From positions 62,001 to 126,000 of the forward strand of contig NZ_WUUL01000007.1 in the NCBI RefSeq assembly GCF_009831235.1: DNA of 64,000 bases, written 5' to 3'. Positions 42,182-50,997 of this stretch are shown piece by piece. The notes under the pieces are model-generated. The model had not been told where the DNA came from and did no database searches. It saw only the letters and a program-made list of their open reading frames with translations. Made by a program: the position numbers and the translations under genes. The DNA is from Shimazuella alba. Its GTDB lineage: Bacteria; Bacillota; Bacilli; Thermoactinomycetales; Thermoactinomycetaceae. The stretch's first letter is position 1. The number at the start of each line of letters is the position of its first letter.

Positions 42182-42910
42182 TTACTTATCCAACACGAAC
42201 CTAGCAAATCCTGCACTACCAAAAAAAGCAACCAAGAAGGCAAAGACGGCGACGATGATGGTAGTCCATCCTCGGCGTATCTCACTCTTCATCCTCTCGA
42301 TATTTGCTTCTTTCTCCCTGATCTCCACTTCGTTCTTCTTGATATCAGATTCGGCCTTGCGAGTATCCGCATCTGCCTTCTTGATGTCAGCTTCAGCCTT
42401 GCGAATCTCTACGTCGGCCTTCTCGATATCCTTCTCAGCTTTCTTGATATCAGATTCGGTCTTCTTGATATCAAGTTCAGCTTTGCGGATGTCGACCAAA
42501 ATCTTCACAATGTCGGCATAGGCCTTGGTTTGCAGCCAGTCTTCCTTGGGAACCTCCGCACTGATCAGATGCTGCTCGGCCTTTTGCACCATAGCCAGAG
42601 CAAGCTGAGGAATCTCGTCCGTCTGCAATCCGTCGTACTTGTTGAGCAACTCGGCAACAGAAGCCTTGAACTCTTCAAGTGACTGCTCGATATTTCCCGT
42701 TCTCGCCAGGATTGGGGAAATTTGAGTTTGCAACAGATTGTTGACAGAAGCCTCATTTGGGATACCGTCGAGCTTCGCGGATTGCAGTTGAAGCAGAGCT
42801 GTCAACTGCGCACGCAAGTCAGCAAGAACAGCGTTGGGAGTTCCTGGAGGACTTGGAGATCGGATAGAGCCCATCTCAAGATCAACTTGGTTGTTTGCAT
42901 TGCTGGACAT
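42182..42910 (-). CDS. GC-rich heptad-repeat coiled-coil protein with C-terminal membrane anchor
   Basis: 242 residues, unknown function. N-terminal 40 residues are disordered (SIRSPSPPGTP); then helices; from about residue 145 to 205 a heptad ladder of the form D/E-I-K-K-A-E/D-x (at least eight units); finally one membrane helix (TTIIVAVFAFLVAFFG) near the C-terminus, giving a tail-anchored rod facing the cytoplasm. Codons end mainly in C or G, unlike neighbours. There is no Shine-Dalgarno: the 40 bases before the ATG are CA-rich. A longer in-frame extension upstream is AT-rich and unlikely. Confidence 0.65.
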   Translation of the reverse strand: MSSNANNQVDLEMGSIRSPSPPGTPNAVLADLRAQLTALLQLQSAKLDGIPNEASVNNLLQTQISPILARTGNIEQSLEEFKASVAELLNKYDGLQTDEIPQLALAMVQKAEQHLISAEVPKEDWLQTKAYADIVKILVDIRKAELDIKKTESDIKKAEKDIEKADVEIRKAEADIKKADADTRKAESDIKKNEVEIREKEANIERMKSEIRRGWTTIIVAVFAFLVAFFGSAGFARFVLDK

Positions 42911-43128
42911 GTTGTTGGTTTGGTGGTTGAATTCGAGTTGTTGGATAGTTGTGTGTGTGGTGTGTATGTTTCGGAGGTACAACATCACTATAACATTAGA
43001 TAAAAAAATATTCAATATATAAATTAAACTATGATGATTGCAAATTTTATGTTTATAATAATAATAGAGAATTATATTCATGAACAAAAATGACACTTCT
43101 ACGAGATCGACTGAAAGAAGATGATGCC

Positions 43129-44520
43129 ATGTCCTATTCTCATCAAATAAAACTAAAGAATGGTAAACTACAACTCTATGCAAATCCATCAATCCAATCC
43201 ACGCTTTCTCCCAATGTATACCAAATAGCAAACAATCAACTACAAATACCCAATCAACTATTTTTTTCTTTAACACCCGACGTTCACGTAAATGGTGAAA
43301 CTTGCATTGGAACTACTGCCGTTTGGAATTTGCAGGATGGGTTTATAAGCCCTTCCATTGTCGGTACAGACATCGGTTGCGGTATCCGAGTACATGTCAC
43401 ACCTCTACACAAAAAAGATATAGCAGATATTCGAATACGACAAAAAATAGTTCGCTACATAGAAAAATTCATTCCACTCACGGATCAAATTCCATCCCAC
43501 TATCGGTCTCTAGATTTAAGCGACATTATAAAAAATGGTCTATATGCATTGGCTCCCAAATTTTTAACCAATCGGAGTTTTACTCATGTAGAAGCATCAT
43601 CTTTCAAGCTAAATATTGATAATTTGGCAGACATTCATCCTCAAAGCTGGATCAAAGCAAAACATCAACTAGGTACATTGGGAAGTGGAAATCATTTTAT
43701 TGAATTGCAAACTGTCACGATTCCAGATGACAAAAAAGAATTAGCAGCAGCATGGGGATTGTTTGAAGGTCAAGTGATTTTTCTCATCCATTCTGGTTCA
43801 CGCGGTTGGGGTAAATCACTAGAATCTCACTACACACAAGACTTTGCTGCCGCGATGAAAAAAAGAAAGCTCTCCAGTGGGAAACGTTCTTTGCTCTACT
43901 TACCAATCTCCTATCCAGAGGCAAAAAAATATTTTCATTTGATGGCAAGTGCAATGAACTATGCGTTGGTAAATCGACAACTTATCGCTTTTGGCGTAGA
44001 AAATGCGTTGAAGCAAATTTATGGTAGTGAGATGAAAAGTACACTGCTTTATGATTTGATGCACAATTACGCATTAGTAGAAGAATATCAAAATAAGCAA
44101 TATCTTGTTCATCGGAAAGGGACGACAAAAGCACTTCCTGCAAATCATCAGAATAATCCAGCTGCCTATCGGAGTACAGGTCATCCTGCTCTTATCCCTG
44201 GTTCAATGGGAACTCCATCCTACATTATGGTTGGAGAAAAAGAGGCAGAAAAAAATTTTTATTCCATTTGCCATGGTGCAGGGCGTATTTTTTCTTCTCA
44301 TGAAAAAACAGAATCAACAAACATGCAAGAAAAAAACAACACCTTATCTTTAAACGAAAAAGAGTTTGTCGTTCTAAATCAATGGACAAAAGAACGAATT
44401 CAGGAAGAATCTCCATCTACTTACAAAGAAGTGGACCAAGTAATTGATACCATTGTAGGAGCAAAACTAGCCTCTGTTGTCGCAAAATGCAAGCCTATGG
44501 CAGTGATAAAAGCTAGATAA
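43129..44520 (+). CDS. rtcB: RtcB RNA-splicing ligase
   Basis: About 463 residues. GTP- and Mn-dependent ligase joining 2',3'-cyclic phosphate or 3'-phosphate ends to 5'-OH ends. Metal and active-site motifs present: VGTDIGCGIRVH (Asp, Cys), LGTLGSGNHFIEL, IHSGSRGWG, VHRKGTTKALPA and the guanylylated histidine in ICHGAGR. I start at ATG 43129 with GAAAGAAG upstream. It is divergent from the coiled-coil gene, and 23 bases separate it from the next gene, suggesting co-transcription. Confidence 0.93.
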   Translation: MSYSHQIKLKNGKLQLYANPSIQSTLSPNVYQIANNQLQIPNQLFFSLTPDVHVNGETCIGTTAVWNLQDGFISPSIVGTDIGCGIRVHVTPLHKKDIADIRIRQKIVRYIEKFIPLTDQIPSHYRSLDLSDIIKNGLYALAPKFLTNRSFTHVEASSFKLNIDNLADIHPQSWIKAKHQLGTLGSGNHFIELQTVTIPDDKKELAAAWGLFEGQVIFLIHSGSRGWGKSLESHYTQDFAAAMKKRKLSSGKRSLLYLPISYPEAKKYFHLMASAMNYALVNRQLIAFGVENALKQIYGSEMKSTLLYDLMHNYALVEEYQNKQYLVHRKGTTKALPANHQNNPAAYRSTGHPALIPGSMGTPSYIMVGEKEAEKNFYSICHGAGRIFSSHEKTESTNMQEKNNTLSLNEKEFVVLNQWTKERIQEESPSTYKEVDQVIDTIVGAKLASVVAKCKPMAVIKAR

Positions 44521-44543
44521 AAAGCAAAAAAGGCGGTGACACC

Positions 44544-45575
44544 GTGACCAAAAAAAAGGAAGGGCCCTCCAAATGGGATATGAAATGGAAAAGACCTAGA
44601 AAAACAAAAACGAATTGGAAAATACCTAAGAGTGTCTGGATTATTGTTGGACTTTTAATTCTTTTTACTGGTGTAACACTTACAACGAATTATACAAACG
44701 AAAAAACAGCACAACCAAAACCAGACACAAAAAAGCAACCACAAAAAAAGGAGACAACTACCACCACTGTAACCCAGAAACAATCCTCTGCACCAGTGCT
44801 GGCATACCGAAAAGACCAACCATCTAAAGAAAAACAATCTGAAAAACCAAAGCAAAATCATAACAAATCGAATAACACCGAAACAAATACACAAACCAAT
44901 ACTTCTAAAGAAAACCCGCCAAAAAGCGAACCCAAAGTGAAAACGGTTTATGTCTATCGAGATCGCCCTACGAATAATCAAGAAAATTCGAAATCAACAA
45001 CTCCAAAAAAGACAACTCCCAAGACTACAACACCACCAAAACCGACAACTCCTAAAAAAACAACACCAAAGCGATCTTCTCCTTCGCCTACGAAACCTAA
45101 AGTAACACCGATCGATAAAAGAAATGTCCTTAACAATGGCGGATTTGAAACTAGTCGTTTAGATTATTGGGACAGCTGGTCTCCTGATGGACAAGGAGTT
45201 GTCCATGCTGTAGTGAAGGATTACCCAGCTAGTGGAAAGTACCACTTAGTTCATTGGCATAACCGTGACTACAAACAAATGAGTTACCAACGTCTATATA
45301 ATTTACCAAATGGAACTTACACGCTAAAAGGTATGGTACGCAGCAGCAAAGGGCAGGCTGACCTGAAACTAGGTGTAAAGGATTTTGACAACTCAACCAA
45401 TGGCGAAGAAAAATACGTACTGTTAAATTCAAAGTCTGATCCGAGTAAATGGAAAGAATTTCGTGTAGACAATGTCGTGGTAAAAGGCGGAGAAGCGATC
45501 GTCTTCACATACTCTGTCGCCATGGCTGAGCAGTGGGCTGTTTTTGATAATATTAGTTTCTATCGTGTGAAGTAA
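44544..45575 (+). CDS. Single-pass surface protein with Thr/Lys/Pro linker and carbohydrate-binding-like domain
   Basis: 343 residues, GTG start (AAAGGCGGTGACACC). Short basic cytoplasmic N-terminus (KWKRPRKTKTNWKIPK), one membrane helix (VWIIVGLLILFTGVTL), about 140 residues of Thr/Lys/Pro/Asn-rich linker (PKKTTPKTTTPPKPTTP), then a beta-sandwich that looks like a galactose-binding/CBM fold: LNNGGFETSRLDYWDSWSP at its start and FDNISFYRV at its end, typical of CBM4/DUF642-like domains. Probably anchored in the membrane and binding wall sugars; first gene before the T4SS-like operon. Confidence 0.72.
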   Translation: MTKKKEGPSKWDMKWKRPRKTKTNWKIPKSVWIIVGLLILFTGVTLTTNYTNEKTAQPKPDTKKQPQKKETTTTTVTQKQSSAPVLAYRKDQPSKEKQSEKPKQNHNKSNNTETNTQTNTSKENPPKSEPKVKTVYVYRDRPTNNQENSKSTTPKKTTPKTTTPPKPTTPKKTTPKRSSPSPTKPKVTPIDKRNVLNNGGFETSRLDYWDSWSPDGQGVVHAVVKDYPASGKYHLVHWHNRDYKQMSYQRLYNLPNGTYTLKGMVRSSKGQADLKLGVKDFDNSTNGEEKYVLLNSKSDPSKWKEFRVDNVVVKGGEAIVFTYSVAMAEQWAVFDNISFYRVK

Positions 45576-45590
45576 AATAACACTATCTAG

Positions 45591-45632
45591 TAAAATGATC
45601 TTTTATAATTTTAAGGTCATTTTATTTTTTTA
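45591..45632 (+). terminator. AT-rich terminator-like hairpin
   Basis: TAAAATGATCTT / AAGGTCATTTTA (one mismatch) then TTTTTT. May separate the sugar-binding gene from the T4SS-like operon. Between it and 45780 lies a TATAAT at about 45680. Confidence 0.55.
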
Positions 45633-45780
45633 TTAAAAAATATTATTTATAAAATACATATTTTATGGACAATTCAGTATAATTTTGTTATTCTTAATAA
45701 AGATATATGTATTTATTTCGACAAAATTTTGGATAATTTATGGCAAGGCATTACTATCCTTTTCGAAAGGTGGATTCCAT

Positions 45781-46041
45781 TTGGGTACTCCTGGTTTTAT
45801 TACTGGACTACAGACTGCGTTGACACAGTTAGCTAATTGGATGCTAATCTTAGTTCCTGCTATCATCGTTATCACTTTTGTTATAGGTGGTATCGCACTA
45901 GCGAAAGCAGAAGATGGTACAGAGACAAAGGCTGTAAAAGACCGAATGGCAAGAGCTATCATTGGAGCAGCTATTGCTGGTACTGCCACTTGGGTAGGTC
46001 AATGGGTAGTACAGCTTTTCAACATCAATACAGGTGGTTAA
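45781..46041 (+). CDS. VirB2/TrbC-like pilin-type small membrane protein
   Basis: 86 residues with two membrane helices (WMLILVPAIIVITFVIGGIAL and MARAIIGAAIAGTATWVGQWVV) separated by a short charged loop (KAEDGTETKAVKDR), the VirB2-like layout. It lacks a cleavable signal. TTG start at 45781 is supported by GAAAGGTGG seven bases upstream; a longer frame upstream has no such site. First gene of a six-gene operon with VirB6-, VirB3-, VirB4- and VirD4-like proteins. Confidence 0.75.
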   Translation: MGTPGFITGLQTALTQLANWMLILVPAIIVITFVIGGIALAKAEDGTETKAVKDRMARAIIGAAIAGTATWVGQWVVQLFNINTGG

Positions 46042-46077
46042 CTTACCATCCTATCCTGATTTTCAAAGGAGGGTAAT

Positions 46078-47016
46078 ATGTCACCTATTTATTTAGTTAA
46101 TTTCTTCGATATATTCACCAATCCTGTCAAGTTCATCACTGATCTAATCGGAGAAGTGGTTAAAAGTATAGTAGAAGGTATACTCAATGCTCTTTGGCAA
46201 GCGATGGTCTTACCTTTGGTAAAGGCGTTCATCATTGATCCTTCTAATCCTGAAAAACCACTTGGACTGGATCTTTCCACTCTTTTTATCAGTTTTCAAT
46301 ATACTGCCTTTGGTTTACTCATGGTTCTTTTTATGATCCGAATCCTAAAGAGTCTACGAGATAATCTTACGGATGAAGATGAGCCAAATTACCCAGAATT
46401 ATTAGGTTCCTTTATTGTTAGTTGCGGACTAATTTTTGCGACACCATATATCATCAACAACTTCCTAATTCCTGCTAATACTGGGATTATAAACCTTATT
46501 AGTAGTACAAGTATTGGTGCTGCTGATATGGGCGTTATTACCAAAGCCAAATTTTCTGATGTTATCAACTTTTCCGGAGACATCAATGTCTGGGTTCAGA
46601 TCATTATAGAGATCGTTTTATTTGTTGTGTTCATTCTCCTTACATTTGCTGGAGCTCTCCGTTATGTTGAACTCATTTTGCTCTATTTCCTCGGTCCATT
46701 TTTTGCAACTAGTTATATCAATCGCAGTAACCTATACCCCACTTATTGGACAGAATGCTTTGCTGTTATCTTCACCCAAAGCTTACAGTTTTTCCTCTTA
46801 AAACTAGCAATCGCCCTTATTCCTAGTGGAGATGTCCTGTCTGCGACTGGAATCGTGCGTATTGTACTGATGACGGCAGTTGTGATTGTGGGAGTACGTG
46901 GTCCACAAATACTAAGACAATATATTCGTGGTGCTGGGATTAGTAGTCTGGCAAGCAAAGCAGGCAAAATGATGATGTATCGCGGCATGAGCAAAGGTGG
47001 TTCACCAAGCAAATAA
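46078..47016 (+). CDS. VirB6/TrbL-like polytopic channel protein
   Basis: 312 residues with about six membrane helices (for example FGLLMVLFMIRIL, LLGSFIVSCGLIFATPYII, VQIIIEIVLFVVFILLTF, FAVIFTQSLQFFLLKLAI). The pattern of a central lumenal loop and YVELILLYFLGPFFA is typical of Gram-positive conjugation VirB6-type proteins. C-terminus is basic and Gly/Ser-rich (SKAGKMMMYRGMSKGG). AAAGGAGGG before ATG. Role: inner-membrane pore of the secretion system (inference from context). Confidence 0.75.
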   Translation: MSPIYLVNFFDIFTNPVKFITDLIGEVVKSIVEGILNALWQAMVLPLVKAFIIDPSNPEKPLGLDLSTLFISFQYTAFGLLMVLFMIRILKSLRDNLTDEDEPNYPELLGSFIVSCGLIFATPYIINNFLIPANTGIINLISSTSIGAADMGVITKAKFSDVINFSGDINVWVQIIIEIVLFVVFILLTFAGALRYVELILLYFLGPFFATSYINRSNLYPTYWTECFAVIFTQSLQFFLLKLAIALIPSGDVLSATGIVRIVLMTAVVIVGVRGPQILRQYIRGAGISSLASKAGKMMMYRGMSKGGSPSK

Positions 47017-47033
47017 ATAATGCAGGTGATGAA

Positions 47034-47390
47034 ATGCGATTTACAATTCCTCGAAATGTAAAAAAAGGGCAAAGTTTCATGGGTCTAGAGTTAGTCGGTT
47101 GGATTTGGATGGCAGTGACTCTTCCCATCTGCATCTTGATTGGATGGGGTGTTTTTCTAATAACTGCGAGCATCATTGGGAGTATTGTTTTAGGAGCAAG
47201 CTTAACGGGAATTTTTTATTTTCTGTTCACAGTGGATGAAAAAACAGGAACCATGAACTTAGGTTTTCTCCTAGATATTTTTTCTTGGTATCAATCGCAA
47301 AAAATCCACTTATTCTGGGGGGAGACATCTCATGGTAAAATCGATACGCTCTTGGTTCGGGTTAACCTCCAAAGACGAGAAAGAGAATGA
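47034..47390 (+). CDS. VirB3/PrgI-like membrane protein
   Basis: 118 residues: the short N-terminal strand RFTIPRNVKKGQSFMGLE followed by two close membrane helices (WIWMAVTLPICILIGWGVFL and SIIGSIVLGASLTGIFYFLF) and a polar tail, the layout of PrgI/VirB3 proteins that dock the VirB4 ATPase. CAGGTGATGAA before ATG. Its 3' end overlaps the virB4-like gene by 59 bases. Confidence 0.75.
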   Translation: MRFTIPRNVKKGQSFMGLELVGWIWMAVTLPICILIGWGVFLITASIIGSIVLGASLTGIFYFLFTVDEKTGTMNLGFLLDIFSWYQSQKIHLFWGETSHGKIDTLLVRVNLQRRERE

Positions 47391-49728
47391 ACTTGCAAAG
47401 CAATTTCCTATTTTTGATATACAAAAGTTCTTCCTGCAAACGTCAAATGGTCATTTCAAAATGGTTTTAAAAGTTACCGATACGATTAATTCTGAATTAC
47501 TTTCTGACGACGAAGTTATCAAAGCTGTGGAAGCAATTCAATCTTGCTTAAATGCACTGAGCCTCCATCAAGCCATGCAAATACTGATATCCTCCGAACA
47601 AATTGATATTGAACAATACTTTGCTTATTTGGATCAAAAAGCAGAACTCGCCGCAGCTGATGATAATTTATTTTTAATGGAGCGTATCAAAGGAAAACGA
47701 AACTTTCTAAAAAATCACGCCCAAAATGCCCGCAATGTACATAATTTCTATGTTGTCCTCTCTACAAATACAAAAAATCCTGAAGATGCTTGTGATGAAT
47801 TATACGATACTGCTTTGGCACTAATCGAGTACTTGGAAACCGGTGGAATGGGTATGATCCCTGCCGATGAAGAAGAAATCAAAAAAGTTTGTTATGAAAA
47901 ATTAAACCCAAAAAGCTCCATTACAGAGCCCTATACGGAAAATAGCAGCTTGTCTAGCCTTCTCCCCCCAGCAATGGAAGACCATGGTGGAAAAACGATT
48001 GAAATGGACGATGTTTATCACAGCTTCTATACGTTCTCTCATTTTCCTGAAGAAGTAGGACCTGCTTGGTTGAAGCGTGTCATAGAAGTCAAAGCAAATG
48101 TAGACATCAGTATTCTCTTACGTCCCGCTGAAAAATCACAATTTGTCAAATCCACTAATAGAAAACTGATCGAGCTGGAAAGCAAACTGGTCGGAAAACT
48201 TCCTCCTATGTACCAACAAAAATATGAAAAACAAAAAGAAAGTTTAGAAAAACTAATGGAAGAAATCCAGTCCGATACTGAAAATCTGTTTGATGTATCG
48301 TTTATCTTATGCCTCAAAGAAGAGAGCTTGGACGATCTAAAATCAGCAGAAAAAAGATTGCAAACTGCGATTGCATCAAGCCGCTTCCGCTCCAAAAAGA
48401 TCTTGTTTCAAGGTAATCAGATGGTATGGTATCTCCTTCCAATCTGTTACAGCCATGAAGACCTAGATAAACAAATAAGCTGGCCGATGCAATCTACTTT
48501 GGTATCTTCGATTCTTCCGTTTAACTCTTCTGATCTCAACTATAGTGAAGGTGTGTTAAAAGGAATGAATGGCAGAACCGAAGGTCCAGTCATTTATGAC
48601 CGATATAACAATAGTTACTTCAATAATCCAAATGAAGTCGTATTTGGTGAGTCTGGTTCAGGAAAAAGTTATTACTTACGTTTGGATATGCTCCGACAAG
48701 TAACGACTGGGACAAGTAATCGCATTTTTGTGATCGACCCAGAAAGAGAATATTTTCTGCCTGATGCCAATCGAATTATTTTTCGCTTAGGGTCAGAATT
48801 CACTACCAACCCCTTTCACATCCGATCAACAGTTGTAGATTCGGATAGTAACGATGATGGCAGTCATGATATGGAACAATACCTACGCCGAAAAATAGCG
48901 GAGATGATGAGTTTTTTTGCTTGGATATGTCCCAATCTATCTGCTATTGAAAAAGGATACCTATCAGAAGGAATCCAAAGGGCTTATGAACAAAAGGGTT
49001 TGGCCTTAGGAACCAATATCAATCGCCTACCTTCTACCTTTCCAACATTAGAAGATTTGGTTCATATCATGGAAGAAAACGAAGAAACACATAACATGAT
49101 CGCCGCCCTTAAACCTTATGTATTTGGCCCGTACTCCAGCATGTTCAACGGACAAACCAATTGGGATATGAAAAAGAAAGTCACCATTTTAGATATCCAC
49201 GAGCTGAGCGATGAAGTAAAACGTCCTCTGATGGATTTACTATTAAAAGATATTTGGGAAGAAATTAAAATTAGCCGAGAAGAGAAAAAAGGATTATATG
49301 TAGATGAAGCTTGGTTACTCGCAGATGAAGATAACCAGCAAACGATGAAATTTCTACGGGAAATCGCCAAACGTGTGCGGAAATACGGTGGGTTTTTGAC
49401 AACTGCCACACAGAACGTAGATGACTTTCTTACTATCGGTAAATATGGAACTGCTATTTTTAACAATGCCTTCATCAAAACTTTTATGAAAATGTCTGAG
49501 AAAGACATTGAAGAATTATCTCGATTTATGTCTTTTTCAGAAAAAGAATTAAAAATTCTTGGAAAGAAAAAAGAACAGGGTCATTGTATACATGTTGCTG
49601 CTGGTAAACGAATTGAAATGAAAGTCAAATCTTCACCTGATGAACGGAAAGTATTGGGGCTAGAAGAGACGAAAAAGGTAACCAAGCGACAATTAATCGA
49701 GCAAAAATTGGGGATTTCTCCTACTTAA
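47332..49728 (+). CDS. VirB4-like secretion ATPase
   Basis: 798 residues. N-terminal 380-residue VirB4-type domain, then the ATPase: Walker A VFGESGSGKSYYLRLDM (about 440), RNRIFVIDPEREYF-like segment (FVIDPEREYFLP), Walker B GLYVDEAWLLAD, and TATQNVDDFL (motif III). It powers substrate transfer or pilus assembly. The start lies inside the virB3-like gene in another frame, behind GGGGGAG, pointing to tight coupling of the pair. Confidence 0.9.
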   Translation: MVKSIRSWFGLTSKDEKENELAKQFPIFDIQKFFLQTSNGHFKMVLKVTDTINSELLSDDEVIKAVEAIQSCLNALSLHQAMQILISSEQIDIEQYFAYLDQKAELAAADDNLFLMERIKGKRNFLKNHAQNARNVHNFYVVLSTNTKNPEDACDELYDTALALIEYLETGGMGMIPADEEEIKKVCYEKLNPKSSITEPYTENSSLSSLLPPAMEDHGGKTIEMDDVYHSFYTFSHFPEEVGPAWLKRVIEVKANVDISILLRPAEKSQFVKSTNRKLIELESKLVGKLPPMYQQKYEKQKESLEKLMEEIQSDTENLFDVSFILCLKEESLDDLKSAEKRLQTAIASSRFRSKKILFQGNQMVWYLLPICYSHEDLDKQISWPMQSTLVSSILPFNSSDLNYSEGVLKGMNGRTEGPVIYDRYNNSYFNNPNEVVFGESGSGKSYYLRLDMLRQVTTGTSNRIFVIDPEREYFLPDANRIIFRLGSEFTTNPFHIRSTVVDSDSNDDGSHDMEQYLRRKIAEMMSFFAWICPNLSAIEKGYLSEGIQRAYEQKGLALGTNINRLPSTFPTLEDLVHIMEENEETHNMIAALKPYVFGPYSSMFNGQTNWDMKKKVTILDIHELSDEVKRPLMDLLLKDIWEEIKISREEKKGLYVDEAWLLADEDNQQTMKFLREIAKRVRKYGGFLTTATQNVDDFLTIGKYGTAIFNNAFIKTFMKMSEKDIEELSRFMSFSEKELKILGKKKEQGHCIHVAAGKRIEMKVKSSPDERKVLGLEETKKVTKRQLIEQKLGISPT

Positions 49729-49748
49729 ACCGTAAAAAAAGCAGGTGA

Positions 49749-50978
49749 ATGCCTGTGGCAGTAATGTCCAGAATTATGAAGATGATCAGTGCGTTGGTGG
49801 GCGGTAATATTCTTCTACTATTGTTTATTCCGCTTATATTTATCCTTATCATCGCAGGAATTGTAGGTTCTGTAATTGGTGCGATATTGCGATTTTTCGG
49901 TATCATCCCAGATATCCCAAGTGTCCCTGATGATATTGAAGAGCAGATTCTGAATGCACCTGGAATGACTGCACTTAACCTACCACTTCCTTATGTAGCA
50001 ACCTATCGATTAGCAGAGACTCAGACAAATGTCCCATGGACACTTTTGGCTGCTATGCACAAAGCAACAACCGATTGTGGAAGAAATATGCATGAGGAGG
50101 AAACAGTTACCAGTGGCTCCTCCGAAAAACGAAAACCTAATCCCATCGGGCAATTTCATTTTAAACAAACTTTTTGGGCAGGCGAAAAATGGAAACATGA
50201 TAAATATGGGAGAATTACTACTACCAATTTTGATTTAACAAATTTAGCAAAAATCCAAGAAGGATCTGGATGGGGAAAAGATATCGATGAAGATAAAAAA
50301 GCAGACCCAGAGGATGCTGATGATGCAATCATTAGCTTAGCTTTCTTCCTCCAGAGCAAAGGAGCAAAAAAAGGAGCCACTGATCAAGACCTCATCCAAG
50401 CAGTTACTGCTTTCCAAGACGATGAAGTCTTTGTACAGCAAGTAATGACCTATTATTACCAATTATTAGCAGATCCCCTTTTACAAGAGAAAGCCAAACC
50501 AGATGATATTTTCCCAGCTCCTGCATCAGACACACCCGAAGGATTTACAGCAACAAAAGGCCCCTTGCAATGGCCATCTTCTTCCCGTGAAATAACCAAA
50601 CCTTATGGATACCATAATGGAACCTACAATCTAGGCATAGACTTTACCTCCCCTTCTCTACAAGGGGTACCTGCTGTTGCCTCTGCTAATGGCAAGGTAT
50701 TATTCGTAGGATCAAAACAAGGTTATAACCAAGCTGTAGTCATCGACGCAGGACATGGAATCACACTCATTTACTCAAATCTTCAAAGCGTAAGCGTCAA
50801 GACCAATGACATTATCCAAGCAGGCGGGCAAGTGGGAATTATCGATTCTAACGGATTTCACTTTGAAATCAGATTACACAATGCACCTGTTGATCCAATG
50901 CCATACCTTGAACAAGGATTGCAGCCAATTATCAAACCTCCATCAAATAAAACAACCCCTGTTGAAGATTCATCCTAA
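49749..50978 (+). CDS. Membrane-anchored lysozyme/M23-like protein with degenerate catalytic sites
   Basis: 409 residues. N-terminal membrane helix (ILLLLFIPLIFILIIAGIVGSVIG), a transglycosylase-like region (VPWTLLAAMHKATTDCG, about 92-108) and a C-terminal M23/LytM fold (about 275-395). M23 needs H-x-x-x-D, H-x-H and a catalytic His: here the first reads NLGID (His to Asn), TLYAHL reads LIYSNL (His to Asn), and only FHFEIR remains. The glutamate expected in the first domain is not visible either. Likely a structural wall-spanning part of the T4SS-like system. A GTG six bases downstream is an alternative start. Confidence 0.82.
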   Translation: MPVAVMSRIMKMISALVGGNILLLLFIPLIFILIIAGIVGSVIGAILRFFGIIPDIPSVPDDIEEQILNAPGMTALNLPLPYVATYRLAETQTNVPWTLLAAMHKATTDCGRNMHEEETVTSGSSEKRKPNPIGQFHFKQTFWAGEKWKHDKYGRITTTNFDLTNLAKIQEGSGWGKDIDEDKKADPEDADDAIISLAFFLQSKGAKKGATDQDLIQAVTAFQDDEVFVQQVMTYYYQLLADPLLQEKAKPDDIFPAPASDTPEGFTATKGPLQWPSSSREITKPYGYHNGTYNLGIDFTSPSLQGVPAVASANGKVLFVGSKQGYNQAVVIDAGHGITLIYSNLQSVSVKTNDIIQAGGQVGIIDSNGFHFEIRLHNAPVDPMPYLEQGLQPIIKPPSNKTTPVEDSS

Positions 50979-50997
50979 TCCTTGAAGGAGGGTGAAA

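Noticed and set aside
42149-42682. Plus-strand repeat-rich 177-residue frame
   Set aside because: Mirror image of the heptad repeats of the minus-strand coiled-coil gene.
42911-43276. N-terminal extension of the coiled-coil gene to 364 residues
   Set aside because: The extension is AT-rich, overlaps the divergent rtcB gene and shows no ribosome binding site; the codon bias changes sharply at the ATG at 42910.
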